Shown here: in pieces, positions 1 through 12,200 of the stretch
Layout of the letters: each line of letters starts with the position of its first letter
Position numbering within the stretch: position 1 is the first letter of the stretch
DNA from: Lineus longissimus
Taxonomy: Eukaryota > Nemertea > Pilidiophora > Heteronemertea > Lineidae
NCBI RefSeq assembly: GCF_910592395.1
Contig: NC_088323.1
Span: 4,962,001 to 5,026,000 of the forward strand
Length of the DNA: 64,000 nt
Direction: 5' to 3'
Translations under genes and position numbers: made by a program
Notes under the pieces: model-generated
What the model saw: the letters and a program-made list of their open reading frames with translations, nothing else
What the model was told of the DNA's origin: nothing
Databases searched by the model: none

Positions 1-251
1 TTCTTTGACACATAAGCAGTAATTGACGTCCCGCAGGGAACGGTGTCGACAATACCATGACTGTTTGCGTGAATCAGGAAGCATTCCTCGCCTTTGTGCT
101 TCGTTGGTTCGATAGTTACAGTGAATTCTCCGACTTCTTTTCCGGTGTCAGATGTGGTGACGAGAGAATCACCAAAGACAAGATATCTGAAATCATCGTC
201 GCCTTAAAAAGACAGAACAGTTTCAACACAACTAAAACACGTCATCCTACT
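1..251. other. Upstream flank, no gene recognised
   Basis: I recognise no conserved gene here. The only sizeable ORF (57-452) runs straight into the inverted-repeat element that begins at 252 and ends in its low-complexity TTCAACCTTGAA repeats, so I do not treat it as a gene. The last six bases, 246-251 (CCTACT), are the left copy of a direct repeat flanking that element. Confidence 0.6.
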
Positions 252-1040
252 TATGGCAAGCCAAAGCGGAATTTATTCAAGACTTTAGAATTACCATTCA
301 AGAAGTTAAATATAAGTTCAAGAAGGAAATATATGTTCAAGACTAAAATATGTTCAACCTTGAATCAAATGTTTTCAACCTTGAATAAAATATGTTCAAC
401 CTTGAACAAAATATATTCAACCTTGAACAAAATATATTCAAGACTCACGTGACCATATTCAAGACGCACGTGACCACAAAATTGATGACGTAGAGCGTAG
501 AATCTGTGGTACTTCCGATGCGTTCTGTTTCACGACAGGCATTGCGCATTTTGAACCTATAATTTGCCTGATATGTCTGTGAAACATGTATCGACTCTGA
601 CATTCACTCGGCATCCATGTCATGATGTGTAGGATTACAGTACATGTCAGGTGTAGGCGGCTAGGTACGTGTACAACCATGTGTCAAAACCTCGTGCGAA
701 CAATTCGAGCTCCGAAACGCAACACAAGTACCATGGGTTCGGGAAAGTCCGGACGCGGGTTCGGGAAAGTCCGTAAAGCATCAAAACATGAGCAACTACG
801 TCATCAATTTTTGTGGTCACGTGCGTCTTGAATATGGTCACGTGAGTCTTGAATATATTTTGTTCAAGGTTGAATATATTTTGTTCAAGGTTGACAATAT
901 TTGATCCAAGGTTGACAATATTTGATTCAAGGTTGACAATATTTGATTCAGGATTGAACATATTTTGGTCTTGAACATATATTTAACTTCTTGAATAGTA
1001 ATTCCACGGTCTTGAATAAATTCCGCTTTGGCTTGCCATA
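252..1040. mobile_element. Fold-back inverted-repeat element, about 790 bp
   Basis: The left arm (252 to about 493) starts TATGGCAAGCCAAAGCGG. The right arm (about 800-1040) ends with its reverse complement, so two arms of about 240 bp can pair around a centre of about 300 bp. Both arms carry internal repeats of about 20 bp based on TTCAACCTTGAATAAAATAT. The element is flanked by a perfect 6-bp direct repeat, CCTACT, at 246-251 and 1041-1046, as expected for a target-site duplication. No transposase is visible, so it is non-autonomous. The superfamily is not clear: long arms with internal repeats resemble fold-back elements, but the 6-bp duplication does not decide it. Confidence 0.8.
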
Positions 1041-1046
1041 CCTACT

Positions 1047-2533
1047 GATATGATACAATAACAATAACAAGTTATACATGTGGACATCCCTATTAAAAGA
1101 AAACTCGGGGGATGGCAAAAATGTTTGAGCAACGATTTGTCCATGGAAAAGTGCTACATTATAATTGAATTCAACTGTGTAGTGGTCGGTTTTTGTCATC
1201 TAATCTATCAGTATCACCACATCACTGGTTTTGTTGATGATAGTTGATACTGACCTATGCTGGATATAAATTCCAGGGCATCTTCACTTGACTTTGGTGG
1301 TTCCTCAGGTATGTGCATCTGTATTTGACTTCCCTCTGAAGCCAATGAACTGTAAAGAGTAAAAACGAAAATATTCAGATTTTATTCTTGTTTGGCAAAG
1401 CTCTGTTTGATTGACTAAGTCGCAAAGCCAATGGTATGACCCTATGTAAATTGTAATGATCAGATGTTTTACAATGCACACAAATGACAAACAAATACGA
1501 GATAGGCCTATCTCGTGTTCAACTCAATCAGTGAATCACATGACAACAGCCAGATATCATGGACATGACATGATTCAATTTCAACACTGCATGCAATCTG
1601 CAATAAATGCATACATGCATGACAGCATAGCATGATAGCCCTAAGCATGCATGCATGCATGCCATACATGTATATGTATAGGGTACCCATATGTATACAA
1701 GATCATTGACAGTTGCTTTTTTTACTTCCATAACACCTTTTTCTAATCAATCTTACAGTGAATTTATAAATGGCCCTACCTCTGCGTCAAGCCCGATATA
1801 GCACTCATCCTTGCAGAACGAGTTGAAATGAAAATTTCAACAAATTGACGGTTTTTGACACTTCGTTTTGATCAAAACAAAACCAAATTTCTGATAAGTT
1901 TTTACTCCAAAAACAGAAAATGGCCGCCTTACGTCACTATGGCAATACCGACTCGACTACAGACCAATTCTTGGTCGGCAGGTGCCCGGCGTCTGTGGGC
2001 TTTGGTCTCGTTGGGGAGTTTTTCCCAAATGTACGCGATGATGACGTGCCGCATTAACAGGACGTAACATCTATTTTAAAATGCGTTTCCAAAGTGAATG
2101 CATGAGGACAACCCATTTGTGTCGTATATCACTGGAAACGCCCGATTCCCCTGATTCTGCAGAATCGGGCATTTTGTTTCTTTAAATAAATCATAAGCGT
2201 CGCATTTGCTCCTAGCTCTGTTCACCATCCCAAATGGCAATATTGCAAATTGGGCCGGACAATCACGAAAACCCCCAAATATTATACATTCTTACAATGA
2301 CCATTCTCCCATGAAAGACAGTTGCTTACGCTACACAAAAAAAATAAAAAAATCGAGGGTGAACTATTGAACTTTTGAGATATTTTGAATTTTGCACAAA
2401 TCAGCGAAAAGCGCACCAACTGGCACTGGACGGCATTTCAACAGGGGGCCAACACACATCCCAAGTTCAGTGAACACATACGTCGGCAACAACACTGTTT
2501 GTTTAACATGGTTGTGCCTATGTCCTGATCTGG
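1047..2533. other. Gene-free flank with simple sequence
   Basis: I see no gene. There is a CATGCATG-rich alternating purine-pyrimidine stretch near 1645-1680. A short hairpin near 2145-2175 pairs GCCCGATTCCCCTGATTCTG with CAGAATCGGGC. Small ORFs here are short and lack recognisable motifs. Confidence 0.6.
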
Positions 2534-2858
2534 TTAACACCTTCAGCGCCGAACCGCGTAGATCTACGTGGCCAAAATCCCCCTCCCCGTTTGAGCTGGT
2601 TATCGGAGTCTCATGGGCTTCATGAAAGAACTATGCCATCGCCATCTTCAGGGTAAGGGAGGAACTGAATAAAGGTCTGAACTACGCCATCGCCATCTTC
2701 AGGGTATGGTAGGAACTGAAGAGACCAAACGGTCCTACCTTGCCCTGAAGATGGCGATGGCGTAGTTCTTACATGGAGTCCATGAGACTCCGATAACCAG
2801 CTCAAAGAGGGGGATTTGGGCCACGTACATCTGCGTGGTTCGGTGCTGAAAGTGTTAA
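2534..2858. mobile_element. TTAA-bounded miniature inverted-repeat element
   Basis: The ends are TTAACACCTTCAGCGCCGAA at the left and, in reverse complement, TTAACACTTTCAGCACCGAA at the right. The inverted match continues inward through the GTGGCC, GAGCTGGTTATCGGAGTCTC and GCCATCGCCATCTTCAGGG blocks, so almost the whole element folds into one long hairpin. TTAA at both ends suggests TTAA target specificity, as in piggyBac or Kolobok transposons; I cannot choose between them. It has no coding capacity. The block with GCCATCGCCATCTTCAGGGTA is also directly repeated inside (about 2636 and 2686). Confidence 0.8.
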
Positions 2859-3041
2859 TAGTAAATAAAAGTTTTGGTAAAATAACGTGAAGGCAAGATT
2901 TTTCAGTGTTTCCCTGTGCTTAACCTTCAACAAGTCCTTGTAGTTTTAATTTGTACATGATTTATAAAAAGCCTCATTATATCATTATACTTTATAACAT
3001 TGAAATAATATTTTTTGTTTTTGCGCGCAGCCTCCTCCTCT

Positions 3042-3057
3042 CCCCCCCCCCCCCCCC
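3042..3057. repeat. Poly-C tract
   Basis: An uninterrupted run of cytosines follows a CCTCCTCCTCT stretch. Such runs are prone to slippage and to sequencing-length error. A similar run lies at about 22131-22145. Confidence 0.9.
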
Positions 3058-3339
3058 ATCAGTGGCCGTGCCATTTGCAAGAATTTGGCTACATCAGGAT
3101 CATCTGGCTCTAGATGTCTAATCCAAGATGAACTATGACACGAATACCTAGCAGCAGGCTCATCTATTCGTGTGAATAAATGGATCAATTTGTTGGCACG
3201 CGACATTGTTTATTGTAACATTGAAAAGTGACTACTAACAGCTGCTCTAACAAATAATCTGTACAATTGCGTTTAATCAATAATTGGTTATCAGCTACCA
3301 ATTATAATAGATTGACAATAGACTAATATACTCGTCGTC

Positions 3340-3584
3340 AACGAGTGCGCGAATTGGATGCAACAGCCATGGCAATTGCGACCAATCACAGGTGTACGGC
3401 CCTGAATCGGTAACGTCAGAAGCGATAGCAGAACGTGTGACTTCAGACTTGTTGAGACTTTTCATTGTGTTCAAAGTTTGCTATGCCTGTTAGATAACTT
3501 GTAATGCCAGTATATCGATATCTGGAATGCTCTAGGAATCCTATAGATTGGATACGATATTGTGATTTGCACATAACAACAATG
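3340..3584 (+). promoter_or_regulatory. Possible promoter and non-coding first exon of the cyclase gene
   Basis: This stretch is richer in CpG than its surroundings. It contains a CCAAT-type motif (GACCAATCAC near 3383) and a CRE-like half-site (TAACGTCAG near 3411). At 3582 it reads ATG followed at once by GTAGGT, a good splice-donor consensus. A matching acceptor (CATTTTAG) ends at 5385, just upstream of the coding start. This fits a short 5' UTR exon ending at 3584, but no transcript evidence is available and the exon start is unknown. The alternative is that transcription starts nearer to 5386. Confidence 0.35.
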
Positions 3585-3951
3585 GTAGGTGCAATTTTAG
3601 CTTTGAAAGTTGTGTTACTTTTTGACTTTCTTTAGGATGCAACTTAGCAAAGATGCTCCATCATATGGGGCGCCAGAGGGGTCATAATTTGGGATGCGCC
3701 TGAGGAAATATAAGTCCATTATACAAAGCAACTGGTATCTTTTTTCCACAGTCGGTCCGATGACTACTTGTTAATTATTTAATTAATTTACTTAGTGTTT
3801 TGAGACTGTTCAATTCATTGCCCCGCTTGGTTGGGGCCTGGGATGGGGTTGGGCCCCGCTTGGTCATCAGCAAGGGCCCAGGGTGATCATTCTTACTAGA
3901 TAATGGAGAGGATGGGGGAACTTCAATATTAAATAATCGTTCTGTCATTCT

Positions 3952-4168
3952 TAAAGGGGGTGTATAGGCAGTTATGTAGGTCAGATTAATTTACACAAAG
4001 TGTAGGGCTAAGTGAAGTCACCTGTAGGGGTCTCCCCCATTTGACAGTATATTTAAACTTTTCATACTTGTGTATATCACATGCTGAACAACACAACCCA
4101 GTCTCCAATTAGTCACCTGAAATCACAAATTTGCCCCCCCCTATCTCCTGCCTATAGTCCCCTTATAG
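3952..4168. mobile_element. Short inverted-repeat element, MITE-like
   Basis: The left end reads TTAAAGGGGGTGTATAGGCAG. The right end, read on the other strand, is CTATAAGGGGACTATAGGCAG, a good terminal inverted match. It has no coding capacity. A second, diverged copy of the left part begins at about 4345, sharing CTTAAAGGG, TAGGCAG, the ATTAAGTTACACAAA-like block, GTCTCC and CACAGTATAT. Confidence 0.55.
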
Positions 4169-4344
4169 TTTTCTAACTGTATTTCCAATGCAAGCATATT
4201 TACCCATGCCTATTCAGGAATACCCCATGCCTAATCAAAATCATCTCTAGGACCCTAAAAGATCAAAGCTAGGACAGCTACTGATGTTACAGTCAATTGT
4301 TAGTTGATCATAAGAGAAACCAACAATCCTTATTCCCAATTCTT

Positions 4345-4470
4345 AAAGGGACTCTTTAGGCGGCAGCCAGGTAGGCAATATTAAGTTACACAAATCGGCA
4401 ATAGGAGTCTCCTATCTCACAGTATATCAAAACAATTCATCAAGATACCAGAAATAGAATTATCGCCAAA
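4345..4470. repeat. Diverged partial copy of the 3952-4168 element
   Basis: It shares an ordered series of short blocks with 3951-4110: TTCTTAAAGGG, TTAGGCGGCAG, TACACAAA, GTCTCC, CAGTATAT and a run similar to AACAATTCAT. The spacing is similar. The right-hand inverted end is not obvious here, so this looks like a truncated or older insertion of the same family. Confidence 0.45.
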
Positions 4471-5385
4471 CTAAACACGATCCAGTATAAAAAAATATTT
4501 AAAAATATTAAAAAATTTCTACAGATTTTACATAGAAATTTTTGCCTGTGTAGAACTATGACAAGGGTGAAACTAGGCCTCCTAATTATGCCATTAATAA
4601 GTAGGCTAGATGCTTTCCTTGTAGTGTTTTTGAGCCCTGCATGAGGAAAATTCCCTGGGGTATTTATTTTGCCAAAAATCTCTGATCTTTATTTTTCAAA
4701 CTTTTACTTATTAAACCTCTCCATGAGGATGATGTAGGAATAGAAGAGTGTTAGTCTCTTTTGTTGCACATCCAAGGGTATTATTCCATGTATATGTATC
4801 ACCCTGTCATGTGTTTCCCATCATTGGGTACAAAGTGACACCTACATGTAATTGGAAAGTGATAATTATTGGAGAGGCACTATACATAGAGTACATGTTT
4901 ATCATAGCCAGGAATTCGTTATAAAGGTTTGTATAGGGTTGCACTGTAGGATCCTGAATGCCAAATTTTTACATCACAAATCATGAAAATTTGTAAAATG
5001 AACTTTTGCCCTCAAAAATTGCAGGGGGACATAAATCATTTGAGGGGGACAAGTCCCATTGGGACAAAACCCTTTTTTATGCTAGTTTTACGTTGTTACC
5101 CCTAGATACCTCCTGATCACTGCAGATGGAACTTCCCCCACGTCATAAGAAGTGCCTCATTGCTTCCATTCTTAATCAATTCTCAGTTTTGGAACACCAT
5201 TCCCATCAAACACCATCCTCGAATACCAGGGTCAGTTACATGCTCCTCCCATTGCACAAAGCTTGGTAAAAGATACTGAAGCTCAGGATGTAATATCACT
5301 GAAGACTCGCTTGGTAAATATTGGAGAGTCTTATGAACACTTTCAAGTCATATCTTTTTTTAATCTTCAAACTTTGTCATTTTAG

Positions 5386-6249
5386 GTCTCACAAACTGAA
5401 TGTCGTGTTTGTCAAGTGTGATCTTACATTATGCAGTCACCAGACAACCAGCGGCGATCGTCATCTGGGAGCAAGCGGGCATGGGAGTCACCTCCTATTG
5501 ACAGGAATGACAACGGTGTCGTGAAAATCGAACTAAATCAAATCGACAGGGGTGGAAATATGAAGTCGGGGAAGGTTTCACCGGTGGATGACCGGCCTGC
5601 GACCGCAAACTCGCAGCAGAGAAAGTCAGCGTGGGAACGCGCTCAGGAGCGATATGAAAAGGAGGCTAAAGCTGTGCGGAGTAAAAATAGCGATATCGAT
5701 GACACAGAGTTACTCTTACAAACGGGAACGTGTTGCAGCCTGACCACGGCAATACGACTCTTCAAGTCGAAAAAATTCAAAAATCCAAAACTTGAGCGGT
5801 TGTACCAACGATATTTTTTCAAGTTGAATCAGACGAACTTGACAGCAATGATGGCGCTACTGTGCACATATTGCGTAATTATGACGTGTTTTCATTACAT
5901 CTGCGGTGACATTTCCTTCATCAAGGGAACTGTTCTTGGCGTATTTTTCGTGATGTACATAGTATTAGAAATCTTGACCAATCGGAGTGCGTTTAATCAT
6001 GTGTATATGATCGTGGTGTCATGTACGAATCTCGTCCTCCTCGGGATTATGACGTTTATGGTTGCGCTGGACGTTAACCCTCGGAGTGCCAGCGAGGGCC
6101 TCTGGTGTGCCGTTTTCTTTATTTATCTGGTTTACACGCTCCTTCCGCTGCGGATGCGTCTGTCTGTCCTCGGCGGGATACTTTTAGCTGTGATTCATGT
6201 CGTTGTGGCAACGGTCAGGAATTCTCAAGACCCATTCTTGTGGAAAGAG
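5386..6249 (+). CDS. ADCY5/6-like: Adenylyl cyclase exon with start codon: N-terminus and membrane spans 1-5
   Basis: Acceptor CATTTTAG ends at 5385 and the coding part starts with ATG at 5431. This is the first in-frame ATG after a TGA at 5419-5421, and A at -3 suits initiation. Residues 1-273. Residues 1-100 are polar and poorly conserved. [10 protein letters not shown] (121-130), just before span 1, is typical of types 5 and 6. Hydrophobic spans lie at about 137-157, 163-183, 190-213, 223-240 and 243-262. An NLT sequon at N136 sits at the cytosolic edge of span 1 and is unlikely to be glycosylated. The donor is GAG|GTAAGT, phase 0; reading on into the intron gives 25 codons before a stop. 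Confidence 0.93.
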
Positions 6250-9200
6250 GTAAGTATTCTTAAATACGAAAATTCACATCCATCCAAGACAACCAGACCC
6301 ATCCATTATGTCAGCTACTACATATAGATCAGTTCAGAGGAAAAGCATCAGTTTGGTAATATTTATGTTTATTGGGTCAATTACAGTGGTGGTATCCACT
6401 GATCACTCGATACAATGATTACCGATCATATGCCATGTTTTATGCTAACCTCAAATAATCAATGGATGCCACCCGATATTTCATCATCAACGCTAATGAG
6501 GAAGCCATCGTGAATCTTTTATCTACGACCGGCACATTGATTGTTTATCAATATTTTGGCTAATGACAGTTAACCCCGCCATCCCGGCTAGCAAATAGAA
6601 ATGCAAATGTTATATGATATCATAACATCGACAAGTACTCTGTTCATGGCAATTGAAATGTCAGTTTTGCACTCATAAATTCCTGCCTTTTTTGCCATGT
6701 GGGGCATTTGAAATCGATAATGGGATGTTCACCATTCATAAGTCATAAAATGATAGCCTGCTTACCCATTAATTCATACATGTCAGTCATGAGATTATCA
6801 AAAAAGGCCGGAATTTATCAATGCAAAACTGACCTTGTTTTAAGTTGTGCACTATGAATGAAGAGACTAGAGTGGATGGAAAGCTATTTTACAATCTCGA
6901 GTGTAGTGCGATTTCGATTAACCGATAATATTAATCATTCTCATGACAGAAGTTCAATTATGTCATCTATGTAGTCTTGGGCTGGGCTATCTTCAATTTA
7001 CCCATTGGCAAGATTCAAATATCATGAATCTATGACGATATTCCGATCAAATTCAAAGAATCTACCAAGTACCTACCATTGGCCATCACAGACTGACAGA
7101 GTCTATGATGGACCATCATTCATAGAATATGTGATGGTAGATTCAATGTAAAAATGGTTTGAGATTATCATCATGTTGATTCTACCATGGGTCCATCATG
7201 GATTCTATGGTTGTGCGGAAACTTTTGCTTGTGAACATGCGTAGCATAACCTCATGGTCTGTTATCATTCAGACCATAACTTTCATTATTATATCTCACC
7301 AGGCAATATCTACGAAAAGGTTGGTCAGAAATAGAACAAAAGATCAATAATTGTGTTGTTCTGGCCGAGACTATCAGATATTGCCTATAATAATGTCTGA
7401 TCAAGATAAACAAATATGGGCTCGTAGTGTTTGCGAGATATTTGTGTTCAAATACAATAAATGTTTGGGCGATAAATGCAAAAATGTAATGCATCAAAAA
7501 TTAACACTTCATCATAATATTGTAGCTCGAATGATCAGTGGAGGTTCACCCTGCATGACACTCCGGAACATTGATTTTTCTCTTGCAGGTTTGTGTGGCT
7601 GAAGCTGCGTATCCTTAGGTGTTCCCTTCTGAACATGACCTGTGGCCTTACTTCCATTTTGTCGCCATATGTTCTCTGGTACAACCACTAGGAACACCCA
7701 ACGAGCCAAACCAAGGTTCAGTTTGTGAGTGGGCATCCCAAGGTCACAAGCTAACAGACTATGGATGCGCAGTTTAACTTATGGAATATTAAAAATAAAG
7801 GCAATTGGATTTGCCTGTTTCAAGTTGTATCATTTGGCCTTGTTCACCGCCTGATTACATCCCCTAACAAATGATTTTGACGGCTGCTGAAGAAGGGGGC
7901 AATTTCCTTAGGGAATACATAATTTCCTATTCAATAGTATTAAAGATTAGCCCTCCACCTTGTGACGTGTGATGGCAGTAATCCAATCACGTTCTCAAGA
8001 GCAGTTTCAAAGCCCACTGATAATACCAATATGGCTATTGAAAACAAATTCATTCATGAAATCTAACTGGTCAACACTGATCTTTTTTTAATTGATCCTG
8101 TTTCTGAGTCGCCATGCAACTAATCCACCCCGGAGGTTTAGCATCCCGCAGACGATAGCCTCACGATCATGATTGGACGAATTGTTGGAATGATTGATCA
8201 CGTTTAATGGCAAATGCTTATCAACCCGTTAGTTAATGCTATTGATTTATGATAGGTGGGCTACTACAAATAGCTACATTTGTACATACAATGACATAGC
8301 TTCAACAATTAAGTTAGTAAAGTTGAGTGCCTGACTCTGAGTAGCCATTGTGTAATAGTCAACATCTTCTGGAAATACAGCACTAGTGCTAAGTGGTTCT
8401 GTGATATTGTAAACATGTAGAGATTTTACCAATATTTATTTTTGTATTTCACAAAAAAATGCTGTTAAAGATGATAACTGCACTACAGCGAGATCTTCAT
8501 TTCTATTTTACTGAGCCTCCAGTTAATACATGGTGTGTAGCCCTAATAGACAGGTAAGAGGAACCTGGTTTTAGAAGGTTTTTTTACATATTCGAAAGAG
8601 GCAACAGTGTAGGTTTAGGTGCCTTCAAAGACACAGTGAGGTAACAGCGGTAATCCTTTCAAGAGTCAAAACCAAGACCTCTCGACTATTTAAGCCTGTG
8701 ATGTTCTGACCACTATACCACTGCTCCCATCCCCCACCATCACCACCAATCCATCAAGTTTGCAAGTCCAGTTCTTCGAAACATTGGAACCACCAGCCCG
8801 TGCGTTTCCGCCGGGTTAAGATCATGTCAAGCAATCAAACATTGGCTGTCAATATTTACCGGAAGAGACCAGGAAGTGAAATGAACATGACCCTGGGCCC
8901 GAAAATAATTTCACGAGACAAGCAAATATCGAATATTTCCTTACAAGTAACGGCTTATGGAGATTGGTATTTTAGTCTTGTCTGCTTAATGAAGTTTGCA
9001 AGATCCGTCAAGGAAGCGGCGTTAATTAAATCGAGATCGCAGGACCCTTGGGACACCGTCTGTTGTTATGCTGAATCTGATTGGATTAGACAAGTCTGAC
9101 GCACAGAATACGAAATCTAGTATGTTCGATTTGTTGCCAGTTTCGATTGTTCTGTTGGTTTGGTTTTGTTTGAGTAGTTGGAAAAGAGCTGACATTTACG

Positions 9201-12200
9201 TCAAGTTGTACAGGTACTGTAGTGTAAAGCCTAGAGGGATGCTGAATGACAGAGAAGATGAAATAAGTTGTCAAAAGGATATTCTCCGGGCAGTAACAAA
9301 ATTACAAGTGTATCACGGCACTTCTTTCTTTGAGGACTGATTCAATCAGCGGTTTTCTGCTTGTGTCATCAGTGTCACTGGCTCCACACAACTACACGTG
9401 GAGCCAGTAGGTTTTCGTTGGTGAAAACTAATACTACAATACTACTCTTAATGAAATGTACATTTGTTCTTCGGAAAGATTTGTCCTTGTTGGATAAATT
9501 TCCCTCAGAATAAAATGATAATTTCAATTTATTTTCCTTGAAATCGACGAACTTCTTCTATAATTTGTCCTTCAGTTATTCCTCTGGCAGAAAAAGTCAT
9601 TCGTCATCCCTGTCATCGGGGCTGCGTGATATTGAGCGCTGACATGGCTACAATGGTGTCTTATTCTCCCCGCCATTTGTCCCCATTAGAAACCAATCAC
9701 CACGACGATATATCACGGTGATTTGACGCGGTACAAGCCGCGATGTCATCGATAAAATATTGCGGAAAATGTTATGGCATTAACCTGACAGGAGACATGA
9801 CTTTGCAGTTATAAGATGGACTGCCGATTTTTTTCGCTGATGGTGGTTGGTGTTCTCTTTATGAGCAATTTATGCAGGTGTCAGTTAGATGTCCAATGTT
9901 TTAACGATCTAAAAATCCTTTTGGGCTTTCCATTTTACCAAAAATCTTCTACGGGGAGTATTTTTGGTTTGTAGGATGCGTGTATCCTCAATAAATCATC
10001 TTGCAATAGTGGCTGCTCTTAGAGTATAACTGACTACCGTCTTACCTTAAAGAGGGATTATCATGCTATATTGCTAGTAGCACAAGTGATATGTACTTTC
10101 CCATGAGCCAACAATGTGATATCATATGTATTTTCTATTAAAACATGACACCATTTTAATGTCAATGTTACTATCAGTGCACACGCCCATTGCTAACTGT
10201 CTGTGTTATTCTAGTAGCATTCTACTAGTGTCGTAATGCTAATTCCGTTATTACCGGTACATGATACCGTTGATAGCTTATTATGCTAGTTCTCTCACAA
10301 TAGCGTCAGACTGTTCGGGCTATTTTTTCTGGCGTAACGAGGAAGTTTCACTCTACGGATTCATTTTGTAAGGATTCGCTATGAAAATGATGAATGTTGA
10401 TTTGGTCTTTTAGAAAAAGTCTAAACACGTCATGTTCCGTTGTGTGTGGATTATGAAGAGTTTCAAAGCACGATAAACGCCATGTCTAGTTAAGCAAACT
10501 AGTGATTTTTGTTGTTGCGACCTGAGATCATGATCGTATGTGACAAAAATTGCTTGTTTGCAGTGGTCATCCCAGGTCCCTGCGACAAGAATTGGAGAGT
10601 GCGATGACCTTCGATCAGTATTTAAACCCAGACCCAGCGCTTTCAAGTCGCCTATCATCGTGATAATTATTGCATGTTGCAGCAACAAAAGTTGGTCGTA
10701 AGTGGCGTACTTTCAAGCTACGACTCACTAATAAAAAGCTCTATATAAGCTAGTCAACTTTGAAATGAATTGCTCAAGCAAATATCACTCGCACTTTTTC
10801 AAGAATTTGTTAAGCTTGTAGCCATTTTCGCAAAAGGTAAGAATGGATATAGCGTATTTTGCAATGTGAAGCAGTTTTTTCCACCGTCAAATCTGTGTCT
10901 GCTCAGGATTCAATGTCCGACTGAGCAACGAAGACAAGAAATCGACAGTTCCTTCCGTCATCTCGTTGATATCGCCTGAGCGGAGCCAACCTCAAAGAAC
11001 GCTCCCAATAAAAACGTCACTTCGTATGAAATTCAACGATGCATACAAAGAACGTGGACTTCCAATAAAAAATCACTCATCTTTTATTGTAGTAGCGGTT
11101 GATCACGCTATCTGCAGCCGTGAAGATGGTCCACCCATTTAATTGATCAGCCATTGATTAACTTTTATGGAGAGGTGTATATCTAGGTATATAGAGTAGC
11201 TAGGTATATATTGCGACATCAAGACTGTCAACGCAGGTATCACAATGCAGAAAAGTATAGGTTTCATTAGAAACTGTTCACACATTCTTCTGAATTAAGG
11301 AGAGGTTTAGTCAATCCCAAGGGTGTCCTTTTTGGAGAGGTTCTATTTAAGTTCGTATTTTAAAGACCACTTGGCCCTATCTTCCATGACATCCTCATAA
11401 ACACTTTGATCTTGCCGAGTTACAATAAATCCAAACGCTTTGATATCAGAACAAAGGTTTCGAAACATGTTGACATCAAGGGTGTCCTTGCCTCAGAGAT
11501 ATTTCAACTAGGCATGGGAAACTAAATGTTCTTTGTGCTAAACTCTATGTAGGCTGGGAAGCTGTCTACGCCAGAAGGTTTCTGATCACAGAAAGTTGGC
11601 TCTAGCTTCAAACCTGAGTTTAATGAATGTTGGACATGTTGGATGTCTGTTACCGCTGCTGTCTGTTTTACATTTTCCTCGAAATCCAATATGGCCACCA
11701 AAAGACAACATGGCTGCCGAAAGCTACAAATCCCAAGGCAGAAGTCTCGAAGCTCTTGACATGGCGGAGTTGTGGCAAACTCAATGACCCTTTTGCACTG
11801 ATACAATTAAGCTAGGCTGGGTAAGAATCTGCACCAGAAGGTTCCATCTCTACCAAGTCGCCGGAGGACATGTTGGATGCTGAGGTTACAGCGCTGATTT
11901 AGCACCTCATCTGAGTTCTACTGAAAGGTGTCCCGATAGAGCGGGGTCAAAGTTTGAAGTCAGATGGTAAGGCTACAAACCCAAAACGTTTATTAGACTA
12001 CACCACCCTTCTCATCATACGAGAGTTTTACCTCTCCAAACCCTGTGAAAGATTGAGCCCTAAGCCCCTAGTACTTTGATAGAGACACGCGACGTTTGTA
12101 TTCCCCCGTTATTGAAATCTTGGTTGGACTTGAAACATTGTGCGCTCAGTGATTCGTAATGATTACTGATCCGATATATTTTGAACATTCCACTCGAAGA

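Larger units (their letters stand above)
3585..5385 (+). other. Probable 5' UTR intron, no gene
   Basis: It is bounded by a GTAGGT donor and a polypyrimidine-CATTTTAG acceptor if the upstream exon is real. It contains one miniature inverted-repeat element (3952-4168), a diverged relative of that element (about 4345-4470) and A/T-rich sequence. I see no conserved coding sequence. Confidence 0.4.

Noticed and set aside
5431-6327. 298-codon single-exon reading of the first cyclase exon
   Set aside because: The last 25 codons are intron read-through after a strong GAG|GTAAGT donor. The family sequence continues in the exon at 14719.
9068-9340. 90-codon ORF with a hydrophobic stretch, overlapped by other small ORFs
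   Set aside because: It has no recognisable family, no splice-consistent partners and lies within intron 1. The hydrophobic run is too little evidence.
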